A stretch of DNA of 64,000 bases, from NCBI RefSeq assembly GCF_001039355.2, contig NW_019775602.1:308041-372040 (forward strand), read 5' to 3'. The position numbers and the translations under genes were made by a program. This document shows positions 1 to 12,800 of this stretch, piece after piece. This stretch comes from Lingula anatina (lineage: Eukaryota; Brachiopoda; Lingulata; Lingulida; Lingulidae). The notes beneath the pieces were generated by a model that saw only the letters and a program-made list of their open reading frames with translations, was not told where the DNA came from and searched no databases. Within the stretch, counting starts at the first letter, position 1. Every line of letters starts with the position of its first letter.

Positions 1-33
<33 letters not shown>

Positions 34-157
34 TTGTTTAAAGTTCATTATTGGCGTTATTAATTTCAGAATGGAACGTGTTCCGCATCATAATTGATCT
101 ATATTCGGCAGGAACGGACACAACAGCTAATACTTTGAGATGGTCCCTGGTTCATAT
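1..157 (+). pseudogene. Duplicated, truncated I-helix exon of the P450 gene
   Basis: The stretch at 70-157 repeats the first 88 bases of the intact I-helix exon at 354-490, including the upstream intron with its TTA run and TTTCAG acceptor. After the codons for SLVHI it breaks off into a stop (TGA) and intron-like sequence. The repeat period is 284 bp (157 to 441), so this is the tail of an older tandem copy whose start lies left of the window. The sequence after the break at 158 (CTGATCCCGAC) resembles the intron upstream of the equivalent exon in the second P450 gene (6930 onward). This places the breakpoint inside the exon and explains the lost 3' part. It is probably not spliced into a functional mRNA. 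Confidence 0.85.
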
Positions 158-282
158 CTGATCCCGACTTGATGTGATTTAGCAGACAACTGTTTTTAAA
201 ACGTACCGCCCGATCAAATATCGATGATTTTCTGATTGTTTTCACCGCCCATTGATTGTAATCTTCGTCTACTTATTATTAA

Positions 283-315
<33 letters not shown>

Positions 316-353
316 CTTTGTTTTAAGTTCTCTATTGGCGTTATTAATTTCAG

Positions 354-2274
354 AATGGAACGTGTTCCGCATCATAGTTGATCTATATTCGGCTGGAACC
401 GACACAACAGCTAATACTTTGAGATGGTCCCTGGTTCATATCGTAAATCACCCGGATGTACAGAAGAGGGTACAGAAGGAAATTGATCAGGTAACGACCC
501 ACAGTATTTATGAACAACAGCGAGAATCTTAGATGATCTTGTGTTCTTATTTCTTTGAATCTTTATTCTGAATGAAAGATGTGTTCAATTAATTAAGCCT
601 CTTTGTTTGTAATAAATGTTCATGAATTTTGGCGTTTACTAATTTGCCGAGAGGCAGTCACGTGAGGCAAATTGTAAGTGGGTTGACCTCCCATAGCCAA
701 CACATTCATATTGGATCTCTATGGCCACCACATGAGCTGGAATTCATTAAGCAGTTCTGAATGTGATTTAATCATTTTCACTAATTAAAATACGTAATCG
801 CATACCAAAGCTGGTACTTGGTATTAACTTCCCGTCAGCTGGGATAGTGGATCTTTGGCGTCGGTCAATTATCCCCGCTTCGCTAATTTGAACCAAGCCA
901 AGAGGTGATCTTAGCCAAAGTCAGTAATCGTAGAATGTAACTAAATTTAAGCACGTGTTTGATAACCATATAATATACTTTGTTTGGTAAAATATTTTTT
1001 ATCTAAGGTCATAGGTTAAGGTCGTGTCGCCAAGATGGAGGACAAGGCCAGGATGCCATTCACTGAAGCAACCATCTTGGAGGTCTTTCGCATGTCTACT
1101 GTTGGTCAGTGACTTATTTGCACTTTTTACATATTTCAAATTTAAATTGCCAGTAAAAAATCTTTATTTAACAAAAATAGCGATACATCAGTGTCTGGTT
1201 AATTAAATACCGTCTTGGATTGGGACGACATGTACATGTAAGTAATAAATTGGAAAAACAAGGAAAATTAAAAGAAGAAAAGAATTTGTTCGATTTCTGG
1301 TCCTGTTTCCTGGGTGGAAATACACGTACTTCTCGTCTGAACAAACTTATGGAGAAGAGTATAAAAAGGGTGTTACGGCAACGAATAGAAGCATGCATAA
1401 TTTATTTACGGGTAGTTCGGTCGAATTAGTCTATTGCAGAACAGAACCGATTTTACCTTTGGTGTCACTGATAAGTTGCTTTCTAATCTGATCTTCCCGC
1501 GACAAAGCGTCCCACCCTACACGCTGTAAAATATTACCCAACCTCTCGTGAATTCTCGCAAGTTGTCGAGTCTTGTATGACGTCACGCCGTTGTATCCAT
1601 TCAAATAAATCCTTTCAAGAACGAAAAAATCTTTCATTCCATGTCATCAGTTCCCATGGGTGGTCCCCATGCCACCAGTGAAGCTACAACTTTGGCCGGA
1701 TACACCATTCCCAAGGGCACCATAATACTGGGAGATTTGTACCGGGTTCTTCACGATAAGAAAAACTTCGAGGATCCTTACAACTTCAAACCAGAAAGAT
1801 GGCTTGATGGCGATGGTAAAGTGATCAAGTCGGACAAAATGATACCATTTTCCATAGGTACGTTACTAAATATTCGTCCTTCATGTTACCATGCAGTGGC
1901 ACATTAGTGAAATCATTACTTATCTATGTCTATATAAACAACTAAACCTTGTCTCTGTAAAGAAAATCAAAATTGCTTAAGTGCAATCCAATAAAAATTA
2001 ACCAAGACCTACTTTATCTTCATAATATAGATAAATTTATTTATGTAATTAAGTGTACATTTTCTCATTGTGGTCGGTTATTTGTATTTCAGGGCCTCGT
2101 ATTTGCCTGGGTAAGGGTCTGGCTGAAATGGAATCATTCATTTTCTTAACCTCGTTGCTTCAGAATTTCACCTTCAAGGTACCGAAGGGGGAGAACCAGC
2201 CCAGTGGAGTGGAGGGTGTAAACACTATCACTTTCACCCCGCACGATTACAATGTGTGCGCAGTTAGGCGCTAG
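354..2274 (+). pseudogene. Cytochrome P450, CYP2-like (3' half; in-frame stop)
   Basis: Four exons fit in phase: 354-490 (I helix, AGTDTTANTLRW), 1008-1104 (K helix, ExxR seen as EVFR), 1651-1857 (VPMGGPHAT...FKPERW) and 2093-2274 (heme loop and C-terminus, stop 2272-2274). The heme motif F-x-x-G-x-R-x-C-x-G is split by the last intron: FSI|G then PRICLG. P450s are heme monooxygenases, usually ER-anchored, and CYP2-type enzymes oxidise steroids, lipids or xenobiotics; the substrate here is unknown. The exon at 1008 reads V-I-G-stop-G-R-V-A-K because of TAA at 1017-1019, where family members have a sense codon. The only nearby alternative acceptor (after 1019) breaks the frame. As read this is a pseudogene or carries a sequencing error. 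Upstream exons lie left of the window. A polyadenylation signal AATAAA occurs at 2529-2534. Confidence 0.87.
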
Positions 2275-2528
2275 AATTAAATGAAATACGGTATTCACTT
2301 GTTCATATTAATAATAATATGTAATACTACATTCTAGCTTTGTATAAGTAACTATAGTATGTAAATAGACGTAATGAATTCGTATAAATGGTGTTAGAGC
2401 CCTTTTTGTGTCACTTGGGTCATGTGTGGGTCACACTTTATAAAAACTTTGGCGCGTAATTTGGGAGAGATGCATCAGAGATCGGACGTGAAGGAAATAC
2501 TGTATTCTATGTAGTAAGATCAGTTGGA

Positions 2529-2534
2529 ATAAAG
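2529..2534 (+). promoter_or_regulatory. Polyadenylation signal AATAAA
   Basis: Located 255 bases after the P450 stop at 2274, in a position suitable for that gene's 3' end. Confidence 0.5.
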
Positions 2535-3179
2535 ACTTTAATGACAATACATTTGTTGTCGTGCCACGGTTGCACATATACACACGGATTGAAACGATAA
2601 ACTGATTCCTAGTTTATACAGGATTTTCCCCCACATCTCACTTACTATATACAACATTGGTCAAAAAGATTGTCTCACACCCAGTTCCATGGGATTTTAT
2701 TTACAAATGATCACCTCACAGGTGTACATTGTTATAAACAGTGCTTTTTATTCCAGATACCAAATTTAACGTGATGGTTTTGAGGGGGTACATGTTATAT
2801 AGTTTAATAAATGGTATAAAACGTGGATATTTTCACCGCTATTTTGTATTTTCTTAACCATCAATCACGGATGCTTAAGAGTCCTGTGTCCACATAAAAT
2901 ATAATTGTGGTAGAGATGACACATGGCTGCTTGACAACGTTGTCAAGATTCTGTTTCAATAATCGAATATTTTGTCATAAAATGTACCTCCACCTTTCCT
3001 TCCCCTAATTAAAAACTTAAGATAAGCAATGGGGGTGGTTGTATCAAATACTATGCACCTGAAATTGACTAATTTCTGTACATATATTGAAACTGAAGTA
3101 AATAAATTGCATGGATATGGTTTTTAAGAATGGAGCAGTCAACTAAACAGAGTGAATATTATCATACGCATCGAAGTTT

Positions 3180-3560
3180 CTCATGCACTTAAAGATGCAT
3201 ACAAAGTCAATTTTTTGTCACAAAAACCAACCAAATGCCAGCATATAGTTTCAAGTAGTATAACTAAGAGAATTACCAAAAGGCATTGTTTAATTTTACC
3301 CGAAAATGATGTTTGAACGGATTTTTCTGCTGGCATTCTAAGCTGTATGTCAATGGGGCAGGAAAGTAGGTCACGAAAGTAGGTTAAATTTACAACCAAA
3401 AATTTTAAGAAAGGAGCAGTCTAAAAGACTTTTATGGCTGATCGAGTGATCTATTCAGTTTATCCCTTGGCATGTCGAATTTATTTGAGTCATATAAGAA
3501 TCTAGTAGAAGTGGTTTACATGTGTTACTGGGAATCTACGCTCGGTTCGTATGTACCTTT
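3180..3560 (-). repeat. Dispersed repeat related to 43575-44105
   Basis: The segment around 3190-3300 matches, as reverse complement, the stretch near 44030-44105 (TTATACTA.TTGAAACTAT and the run of A before it). The part at 3420-3545 (GGCTGATCGAGTGAT, TTTATTTGAGTCATATAA, GTGGTTTACA, GGGAATCTACGCTC) matches 43600-43730. The match was made by eye and is diverged. It appears to be an old non-autonomous interspersed element. Confidence 0.6.
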
Positions 3561-4328
3561 AAAGAACCAAAACTCTTGAATGGGGGGGGGGGGGATCTTC
3601 AATGACATTTGTGCCCTGAGCACTGTCAAATATTTAGTAATTAGATCGACTATATTGTTGCATTTAAGTTTTACCAGGGTTTTTGTAAATATAATCAAAT
3701 ATTGATTTTAGTGCTATATAATTTGTATGTAGCCAGCTAGAATTTATAACTGTACCTTCAAATTTATATTAACAAAATAACAACAACTACAATAATAATA
3801 ATAATAATAACACGGTGCTATTCCATTGTCGAGCAGGGCCTTGCCAAGTGAAGCTGTAAAAGCTGTCACGTGTGTGTGTTTACTGCCCTCAACCAGAGTC
3901 ATGTACAGTTAGATTTTCACTAGACATTAACAGTTATGTGATGTCTTCAGTAAATTCTATACACTATGCTGTCTAGCGAGAGTTGATGTATGGCACTATT
4001 ATAACTTAGCTGGTCTCTGATAAAAGAAATGGAAATATATATGCATGCTCTCAAGACTGTAGGTGGGTTGAGACAGACGAAGTACTTTTGAGTTTGGTTA
4101 ATAAATTATTCCTTGAACTTTCGTGTGAAATCTTGCCATCCCTTCATGTCAGTGACGTTAGAAAACATGGTTGACGCCTCTGCAGTAATACCTGCACGTA
4201 AACACGTTTACATTGCACATATACAAAGGCGTCAAGTATTGACCTTGTTCCGTGTACAGGTAGGATACATGCATTTGGGCTTACAGCGGCATATCCCTAC
4301 CGCCGTTATAGCTCTTGTGGGATCCAAA

Positions 4329-7246
4329 ATGACCAACGTTGTTGTACAGAGTTTCTCTGAGTTATTCGCTACCATTGGTTTGCCGACAGTTATGATATTC
4401 GCGGCAGTGTTGTTGTTAAGTCTGTGGATCCTGTCTTCCAGCAATCCTCGGGTGAACTGGCCGCCCGGACCATTATGTTTCCCCGTGGTGGGATGTCTCC
4501 CTCAGCTGATGATCAGCGGTAAAAGACGACAACCGACAGATCTTCTTCCATGGTATGATACATACGGAGATATCATGCACATCAAACTTGGTGAACAACA
4601 CATGATAATGCTGGGGACTTATGAGTTGATAGAAGAGGCCTTCGTGAAGAATGCAGCTACAGTCAGTGATAGGCCTACCTGGGTATATTTTTTAAGACAA
4701 ATAGTAGGAAAAGACGGTAATCAAAGACATTTCTTTTTATGCATGTAAGCATTCCAGTAGACAAGGACCCAGGTCCCTATTAGCATAATATGTAGGACAC
4801 GCTATAGTAAACAATCTGATATTGTTTGGTTTTGCTCGTCACCCCTACCAATCCACCAAATCCAACTTTGGTACATGCTCTCACAATCATATAGGAACAA
4901 ACTTAAGTGTGCAGTGTGAAGGCCTCGCCGAGTAAATTGGCCCCATGACTTGAAAGCATCGCGCATTGCGACCAAGCGCAACCGTCTCGATTCCATAACT
5001 CGCCCATACTCGCCCCATTTAATACATTGAAGCCTCTATGCGTTATCGCTATTCGCAGTACGCAATGCTTTCGAGTTACGGGTCCTTGATATATTTTATG
5101 TAGATGTAAATTGCAGGTGCTGGAGTTTTATTTAAAAACGGACACGCATGGAAGGAGCTGAGGAGATTCACACTCTCGTCCCTTCGAGATTTCGGCCTTG
5201 GGAGAAAAAGTTTACAAGAAAAAATTCAGGATGTGGCCAGATACTTGGTGCAAAGCATTGAAGATGAAAATGGAAAGGCTTTCTCACCAAGGAATAGGGT
5301 TGGGAAAGCTGTCAACAACATTATTTCTTTCGTAGTGTTTGGAGCTAGGTAACTGAATAGCTACACTTAGCAACTAGTAAAAATATTTAAGATGTTTTAA
5401 GTGATTTGCGGACTATGTGTATATACTTTATATACATGTACTGCCGTACGGTGCAGAAATTTAAGTTAAATAATTTAACCAGCCAACTCCTAAAGGAAGT
5501 TCTTTACCAGGGGCAGATCCAGGACTATATGAAGAGGGGCCCAACAGGCCTCAGCTGCAAAGCCGACCCTCGCCCCCACCCCCTTGTAGTGGGGTTTTGG
5601 CGCCCTCTGAAAGGCCCAAAAAATTTGGTATTTTAGAGGGCAAAGGGTGCCACATACGGTTTAGAACTAGAATTCAGCTAGTCGAAAGTCAAATCTCAAG
5701 GGGGAGTATTGGTGTGATTTTTTGTCAGAAATCGAAAAGGGGGGGGGGGGGGTCGCCCCCCCCGACAGCCCCCTAAATCTGCCACTGTGTACTATGCTAA
5801 AACAGTTGACAAACGTTAACATGGCACCGCCGTATGCGTGAAGCACTAGCGTATATTCTATTTTTTATTTAAATCATGAAACAATGGGTTTCATCTGAGA
5901 TCTGAGATGGCGACTGCCGTGTAAAAGCTCACAGAATGTCATGTGTTTATCTTTCTGACCATTTTCTCCTACGTTCTACCAAACTGACATCTATTGTTTA
6001 ACAATTTTTACATGTCACTTTAAAAAAAAAATTAACAAATCGTGAAATAGCACTTTTTTAATTTAAAAATTTCTTCTTTAAACGAATCTGCCAGCATAGC
6101 GAGTTTCAATTTATCTGCTGAAAAAGGCCCACCTTTCGTGGATTCTCGTTTTAAAATATCGTGTGACGTCACGCAGTACTCTTTCTATGCCTTCTCGGAT
6201 GAAGTCCATAATATATTATCTTTATTTTATAAAAGTGACAATATCCTTAAAACGATTTCAGATATGACTATGATGAAACCCCAGCGATGTTGCCAATTTT
6301 GGAGGAATCCTTGAGAATGAACAAAGGAGGCCCATTGTCATTTACCAACTTGGTGCGCTTCTTCTTGCCGGTAAAATAGAATTATTTATATTTAAGACCT
6401 ATTACTTAGTGCTTATTCAAAAAATTTTCACCTTTACGTTTTCTTCATTTCATTTTGCTGTTAAATTTTTAGAAATTCTGAATAAATTCATATATTTCGA
6501 AATCAGACCATTTGGCGGTACAGTGCTGACTTTAAGTTTTTGCGACAAAATATGCGCCATAAACCTAAAGAACGCGTTTCAAATCCTACAAAATTAAGAT
6601 AAATATTTTATGTGAAAAATGTATTTGCTCCCGTGGACAAATTGTATTTGGAAAATCGCACAGTTTATATGAAAGACTCTTTTTTTGCAATATGTATATA
6701 TACAGCAATACGTTTCGATTTAAACAAAAATTTGGACACTTTCATTTCAGAAGAAGAAGTTCGCCCTCTTGGATAAATTCTATAGTTTGGTAAGACAGGA
6801 GGTAGAACGACATCGCCAGTCTTTTGATCCAACTGACATCCGGGACTTCATTGACCTCTATATAAAGGTCACTCAAGACAGACTAGATCCAGAGATTTTC
6901 ACAGGCATGACGATTTCACATACAGAGCTAATCCCGACCTGACAACTCTCATTCAAACGCTTGGTTCACAGCGTATCGCCCGATAAAATGTCGATAATTT
7001 TCATCACCGTCTTCTTATTGTAAACACCGTCTATTGATTGTAATCATCATCTACTTATTATTATAATTTTTTTTTATCACTTTGAGCTCTCCTTTTTTTA
7101 CGTTTTTAGAATGGAACGTATTCCGCATCATAGTAGATTTGTATTTGGCTGGAACAGACACAACAGCAAATACTTTGAGATGGTCCCTTATCCACATGGT
7201 AAATCACCCGGATGTACAGAAGAGGTTACAGCAGGAAATTGATCAG
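4329..7246 (+). CDS. Cytochrome P450, CYP2-like (5' part; 3' exons missing)
   Basis: Exons: 4329-4716 (start MTNVVVQSF, one hydrophobic N-terminal membrane anchor, then the proline-rich hinge WPPGP), 5117-5348 (C-helix WKELRR), 6262-6370, 6751-6904 and 7110-7246 (I helix AGTDTTANTLRW). All junction phases agree. The exon ending at 6904 uses a GC donor (ACAG|GCATGA). The start ATG at 4329 is chosen because the anchor begins directly after it; the reading frame is open further upstream but codes for nothing P450-like. The K-helix, PERF and heme exons present in the upstream paralogue are absent. The intron matches the paralogue only up to about 7451, where a repeat element begins. The product as assembled cannot bind heme. 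Either the gene is truncated, or its end was lost at the assembly joint at 9127. An N-terminal anchor implies ER location. Confidence 0.88.
5518..5787 (+). mobile_element. MITE-like inverted-repeat element, ~270 bp
   Basis: The element starts CAGGGGCAGATCCAGG and ends with CCTAAATCTGCCACTG, imperfect inverted ends of the hAT type (CAGKGGC...). It lies in the second intron of the P450 gene. A second copy in reverse orientation is at 24016-24280: shared stretches include the G/C-run, the CACACCAATAsTCCC stretch and the AGTTCTAAACC stretch. Flanks TTTAC and TGTAC could be a 5-bp target duplication with one mismatch. Confidence 0.65.
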
Positions 7247-7451
7247 GTAACGACTCAAAGTACAAATGAACAAGAGCGAGAGATTAAAGGATCTTGTGTT
7301 CTTATTTCTTATTTTTTTATTCTGTGTGAAATATGTGTTTATCCCTTTTTGTTTGTAAAACACGTTCATGAAATTTGGCCTTAACCGATTTGTGGAGAGA
7401 CAATGGTGTGAGGCATACTGTTAAGTAGGCTGACCTCATAGAGCCAACATA

Positions 7452-9126
7452 TAGTAGGGGAGCCAAACTCCAAAAGCCTTCAAAAAAGGGTAGTAAAAAA
7501 AATTTACTGATATAAAATTTTCGAACATATCGTTGGAGAGCCTGATACCTGGGGTTTATGAATCTGCTTATTGGACAAATGGGCTCAATTGCGAAAGTGC
7601 CCAAAAATCCAAGATGGCCGCCAGCCATGGTGAATACACAGAATAAGCATCAATTATGAAAAGTGTTTAATAATATTTCTTTGCTGAAGTGTAGATTACT
7701 TATATTGTGTATATATTGTGGAAATATGTACTTCCTGGGAGTCTGTTGCAATAATTTGTCAATTGGATTCAAAATGGCCGCTTCATCCAAGATGGCGGAC
7801 AATATTTCACTATTTTTTTCAATTAAGTCATGTTTTCTTCAATCTAGAATTTCTTTTAATCGTGATATAAGCAAACTGTCATCAAATATAGCTTTTCTAT
7901 AATATTTCACACATTTCTGGTGTCTGCATGCACTATGGAGGCTTTTTGATTAAGAGAAAAATCCAATATGGCCGCCACATGCCCCTCACCATTATGAGTC
8001 AGAAGCACAATGTATATCTTTTTGAAAGTTGAAATACCTTATAAAATGAAGTATATTTTATTTTTATTTTACAATATGCAGGTATAGGACAATTGTTTTA
8101 AATTTTAAAGGTAAATTTGAGATGGTGTCTTGACCCAAGATGGCTGCTTTATTCAAGATGGCGGCCAAAATTTTGCCAATTTTTGCAGTTAAGTCATGTT
8201 TTATTTAATCTAGAATTACTTTCAATCATGATAGAAGCAACACAAAATCAAATATAAAATATGTACAGTATGACCTGTATTTTTCTCTCTCTCTACAGTA
8301 TAAAGCTTAATGATTAGAAGAAAATCCAACATGGCCACCATGTACCCCGACTGTTATGGCCTAAAGGTGCCCACAGCATGCACCTTATTTGCAAGATCAA
8401 ATATCTTCTTAAATGAAGTATATTTCATGTTTCCTTTGCAATTTATTGATAAAGGACAATTGTTTATTTTTAAAGGTAAAGTTAAGACCATATCTTTTTT
8501 TCAATATGGCTTCTTTATCCAAGATGGCTGCCATTATTTTACCAATTTTTGCAACTGAGGCATATGTTCTATGCTCTAGAAATTATTTCAACCATGGTAA
8601 AAGCTATATTTCAAGAAATATAGATTCTCTTAAATATTTCCTACGTTTTAATATCTGTAAAGAATACGTTTAGGCCTTTTTCATTGGATTTTTCTCTAAT
8701 TTATAATGGTAAGGTGTATATGGATACCCCTTACCATTATAAATCAATGGTACCATGTGTACTTTACTGATAGTTGAAATCTCTTATTTAATGAAGTATA
8801 TTTTTCAGTTGGCAGTGATATATATTTTATAGATGACATTCAATTCTAGATGGCATGTAATGAACTTTTCCTTATATATGGAGTGAATGACGTAAACTTT
8901 AAAAATTTAGGATGCTTAATTCAAGTGTGGGCTTGAATTAGGAAATTACAATTTCGCCTAACTTAGTGGATAATGCAATCTAAAGATTCCATGGTTCATG
9001 TCAGGTTTACATAAGGTCGCGCAAAGAAAACCCAAGTCCACATAATGACCAGTTAAACGATTTATTTGTTGATGTTTCTAAGTCTCCAACTCCTAACTTC
9101 TTGAAAACACGTCTGTCCCGTCTTTC
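7452..9126 (+). repeat. Arm of the long inverted-repeat element, copy 1, ending at an N
   Basis: Begins TAGTAGGGGAGCC inside the intron homologous to that of the upstream P450, at the point where the paralogous intron match stops. It contains three subrepeats spaced 366 bp apart, each with an AAGATGGCKGCC core (7789, 8155, 8521). It is almost identical to 10247-11935 and ends exactly at the single N at 9127. The small open frames within it recur in both copies and show no protein-like features. See the element at 10247-16303. Confidence 0.85.
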
Positions 9127-9127
9127 N
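9127..9127. other. Single-N assembly joint
   Basis: One N lies between the end of repeat copy 1 and unrelated sequence. A near-identical 1.7-kb block recurs 2.8 kb downstream (offset 2795 at the start). This suggests two contigs joined through a shared repeat or an unmerged haplotype. Confidence 0.8.
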
Positions 9128-9813
9128 CTGGGCATAAAATCTTTACCAAAAAAAGGGAAATTAAGTAGCATTTTGACTTTTCAAACCCTCTTAAATTGTG
9201 ATTCAACATTGGTAATCATTAAAGCCAGTTTGGGAGTAAAGCCAATTTGTCTTTATCTGCATGTGGGGAATGAGTATCATTGTGGCCTGTTCTGCATTCA
9301 AAATTAACCAGACAGTGTGGTGTGATCTTTGAAAAGATTTAGCTGAAGTTTAATGCACAGCTCAAAATGTAAGTCTGTTTTTTTTTTTTTTTTTTTTTTT
9401 TTTTGGCTGAGGAATTTCTTGATGAAAGTCAGATAACTTGCATTCAGTTAAGATATCTGATTTTCTGAGGTTTGAGATAAAACATAGCACAAAATGATGC
9501 AGTTCTGAATGCTGTGTTACAGAAATGTTAACTCTGAGCTTTGATTTCTCAGTATGTACTTTTACGTATTGTTGAAAATAAAAATGCATCTGTTGCAAAT
9601 ATTTGTGTGAAACTTGGAAAACTTGGGAGGAATAAAACTGCCATTGCCCTCATTGGTGGCATAAACTTAAGTTGACATATAGTTATACCATCACTTATGT
9701 CTTTTCACACTCAACATTCATATGTATGACACAGTATTATACTAATGAACACAAACTTTGATCTTGTTACCATGAAATTCACGTCATTTAAAAGATTTCT
9801 CTGCTCTTCACAG
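9128..9813. other. Intronic or intergenic sequence without recognised genes
   Basis: AT-rich sequence between the N and the first recognised exon of the unknown gene. It has a T run at 9377-9404. No coding signal or known repeat was recognised. Confidence 0.4.
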
Positions 9814-12800
9814 ATATTTGATCAAACCAAGCTCCCTCTCGCCCAAGGCTTCCCCCTTGATTGATGAGCGCAAGTTATCTTTGAGGAGACCGAGGAAAAG
9901 GCAGGAACCCACGGGAGCAGATAAAGACAGCATCGAGAAACATGTACCAAATAACGTTGGACCAGAGAATATGGTGAACCTTTTTTGTCCTTGTTTCTTT
10001 CTTGGTGCAAGGGTGATCTTTAAGGGGCTTGCAAATTAATTGCTGCAGTAGACCTCTTTTATAATGTTTTTATTGGACTGACTATTTTTGACCTTATTTG
10101 TGAAATCTAATATGTGCGCAGGGTCAGGCTTTCTAGATTCAGTAGTTGAAAGAGATGTTTTTCAAAATGTAAATGCTGCTTGTTTATTTTTCATTTGCAA
10201 TAAGAAACGGTCATGGTGATGATTTTCACTGCAGATTTTGTTCAGGTAGTAGGGGAGCCAAACTCCAAAAGCCTTCAAAAAAGGGTAGTAAAAAAAATTT
10301 AATGATATAAAATTTTCGAACATATCGTTGGAGAGCCTGATACCTGGGGTTTATGAATCTGCTTATTGGACAAATGGGCTCAATTGCGAAAGTGCCCAAA
10401 AATCCAAGATGGCCGCCAGCCATGGTGAATACACAGAATAAGCATCAATTATGAAAAGTGATTAATAATATTTCTTTGCTGAAGTGTAGATTACTTATAT
10501 TGTGTATATATTGTGGAAATATGTACTTCCTGGGAGTCTGTTGCAATAATTTGTCAATTGGATTCAAAATGGCCGCTTCATCCAAGATGGCGGACAATAT
10601 TTCACTTATTTTTTCAATTAAGTCATGTTTTCTTCAATCTAGAATTTCTTTTAATCGTGATATAAGCAAACTGTCATCAAATATAGTTTTTATATAATAT
10701 TTCACACATTTCTGTTGTCTGCATGCACTATGGAGGCTTTTTGATTAAGAGAAAAATCCAATATGGCCGCCACATGCCCCTCACCATTATGAGTCAGAAG
10801 CACAATGTATATCTTTTTGAAAGTTGAAATACCTTATTAAATGAAGTATATTTTATTTTTATTTTACAATATGCAGGTATAGGACAATTGTTTTAAATTT
10901 TAAAGGTAAATTTGAGATGGTGTCTTGACCCAAGATGGCTGCTTTATTCAAGATGGCGGCCAAAATTTTGCCAATTTTTGCAGTTAAGTCATGTTTTATT
11001 TAATCTAGAATTACTTTCAATCATGATAGAAGCAACACAAGATCAAATATAAAATATGTACAGTATGACCTGTATTTTTCTCTCTCTGTACAGTATAAAG
11101 CCTAATGATTAGAAGAAAATCCAACATGGCCACCATGTACCCCGACTGTTATGGCCTAAAGGTGCCCACAGCATGCACCTTATTTGCAAGATCAAATATC
11201 TTCTTAAATGAAGTATATTTCATGTTTCTTTTGCAATTTATTGATAAAGGACAATTGTATATTTTTAAAGGTAAAGCTAAGACCATATCTTTTTTTCAAT
11301 ATGGCTTCTTTATCCAAGATGGCTGCCATTATTTTACCAATTTTCTCAACTGAGGCACATGTTCTATGCTCTAGAAATTATTTCAACCATGGTAAAAGCT
11401 ATATTTCAAGAAATATAGATTCTCTTAAATATTTCCTACGTTTTAATATCTGTAAAGAATACGTTTAGGCCTTTTTCATTGGATTTCTCTCTAATTTATA
11501 ATGGTAAGGTGTATATGGATACCCCTTACCATTATAAATCAATGGTACCATGTGTACTTTACTGATAGTTGAAATCTCTTATTTAATGAAGTATATTTTT
11601 CAGTTGGCAGTGATATATATTTTATCGATGACATTCAATTCTAGATGGCATGTAATGAACTTTTCCTTATATATGGAGTGAATGACGTAAACTTTAAAAA
11701 TTTAGGATGCTTAATTCAAGTGTGGGCTTGAATTAGGAAATTACAATTTCGCCTAACTTAGTGGATAATGCAATCTAAAGATTCCATGGTTCATGTCAGA
11801 TTTACATAAGGTCGCGCAAAGAAAACCCAAGTCCACATAATGACCAGTTAAACGATTTATTTGTTGATGTTTCTAAACTCCAACTCCAACTCCTAACTTC
11901 TTGAAAACACATCTGTCCCGTCTTTTCCAATCTCTTCTGCTCTTCTTCTTTCTCTCCCAAAGGTATCAATTCTCATCGCTTATATACCAATTTCTTATCT
12001 TATGTGGATCTAAACGTTAATTGCTAATAATTGTATAGTTAAATTCTTCACATGAGCATTATACAAAGAGGCCGCCACAAATCTCAAGAGCTGTTGGACC
12101 ACAACAGGTTACATCATGTGACCTCATATCTTTATCTTAATGTCGGACACGACAGGCACGTATGTTACTATAATGTTGCCATGGAACATTACTTTTAACT
12201 TAACAATTAATATTAAGTTGGGCTTATTTAGATGATATATTGACCTTTAAAACTTGATTTCAGAGGTAAAACAGGATTACAAACAGATTTCAAAGTATGT
12301 GGTAATTATCCTTCACATGGTATATGAAAAATTATGAACTTTTTTTTTCAATATAAAGCACCTATCTAATGAAGGAATAATTAATTGAATTTTTTTCTTG
12401 TATGAAATTTTTTGGATCACAAACTTNTAGTTAAATTCTTCACATGAGCATTATACAAAGAGGCCGCCACAAATCTCAAGAGCTGTTGGACCACAACAGG
12501 TTACATCATGTGACCTCATATCTTTATCTTAATGTCGGACACGACAGGCACGTATGTTACTATAATGTTGCCATGGAACATTACTTTTAACTTAACAATT
12601 AATATTAAGTTGGGCTTATTTAGATGATATATTGACCTTTAAAACTTGATTTCAGAGGTAAAACAGGATTACAAACAGATTTCAAAGTATGTGGTAATTA
12701 TCCTTCACATGGTATATGAAAAATTATGAACTTTTTTTTTCAATATAAAGCACCTATCTAATGAAGGAATAATTAATTGAATTTTTTTCTTGTATGAAAT

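Larger units (their letters stand above)
2275..4328. other. Spacer between the two P450 genes
   Basis: No further coding exons were found. The first ~260 bases are probably 3' UTR, with AATAAA at 2529-2534. About 3180-3560 is a diverged copy of the inverted-repeat element described at 43575-44105. Other contents are a run of G at 3583-3593 and a short AAT repeat near 3791-3810. The last few hundred bases before 4329 hold the presumed promoter and 5' UTR of the second P450, without a recognisable TATA element. Confidence 0.5.

Noticed and set aside
4113-4328. N-terminal extension of the P450 first exon by 72 codons
   Set aside because: P450s of this type start just before the membrane anchor. 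The extension has no P450 features, so the ATG at 4329 is preferred.
8310-8673. Overlapping open frames repeated at 11105-11468
   Set aside because: They occur in both copies of the long-TIR arm, overlap in different frames and read low-complexity peptides; repeat sequence, not genes.
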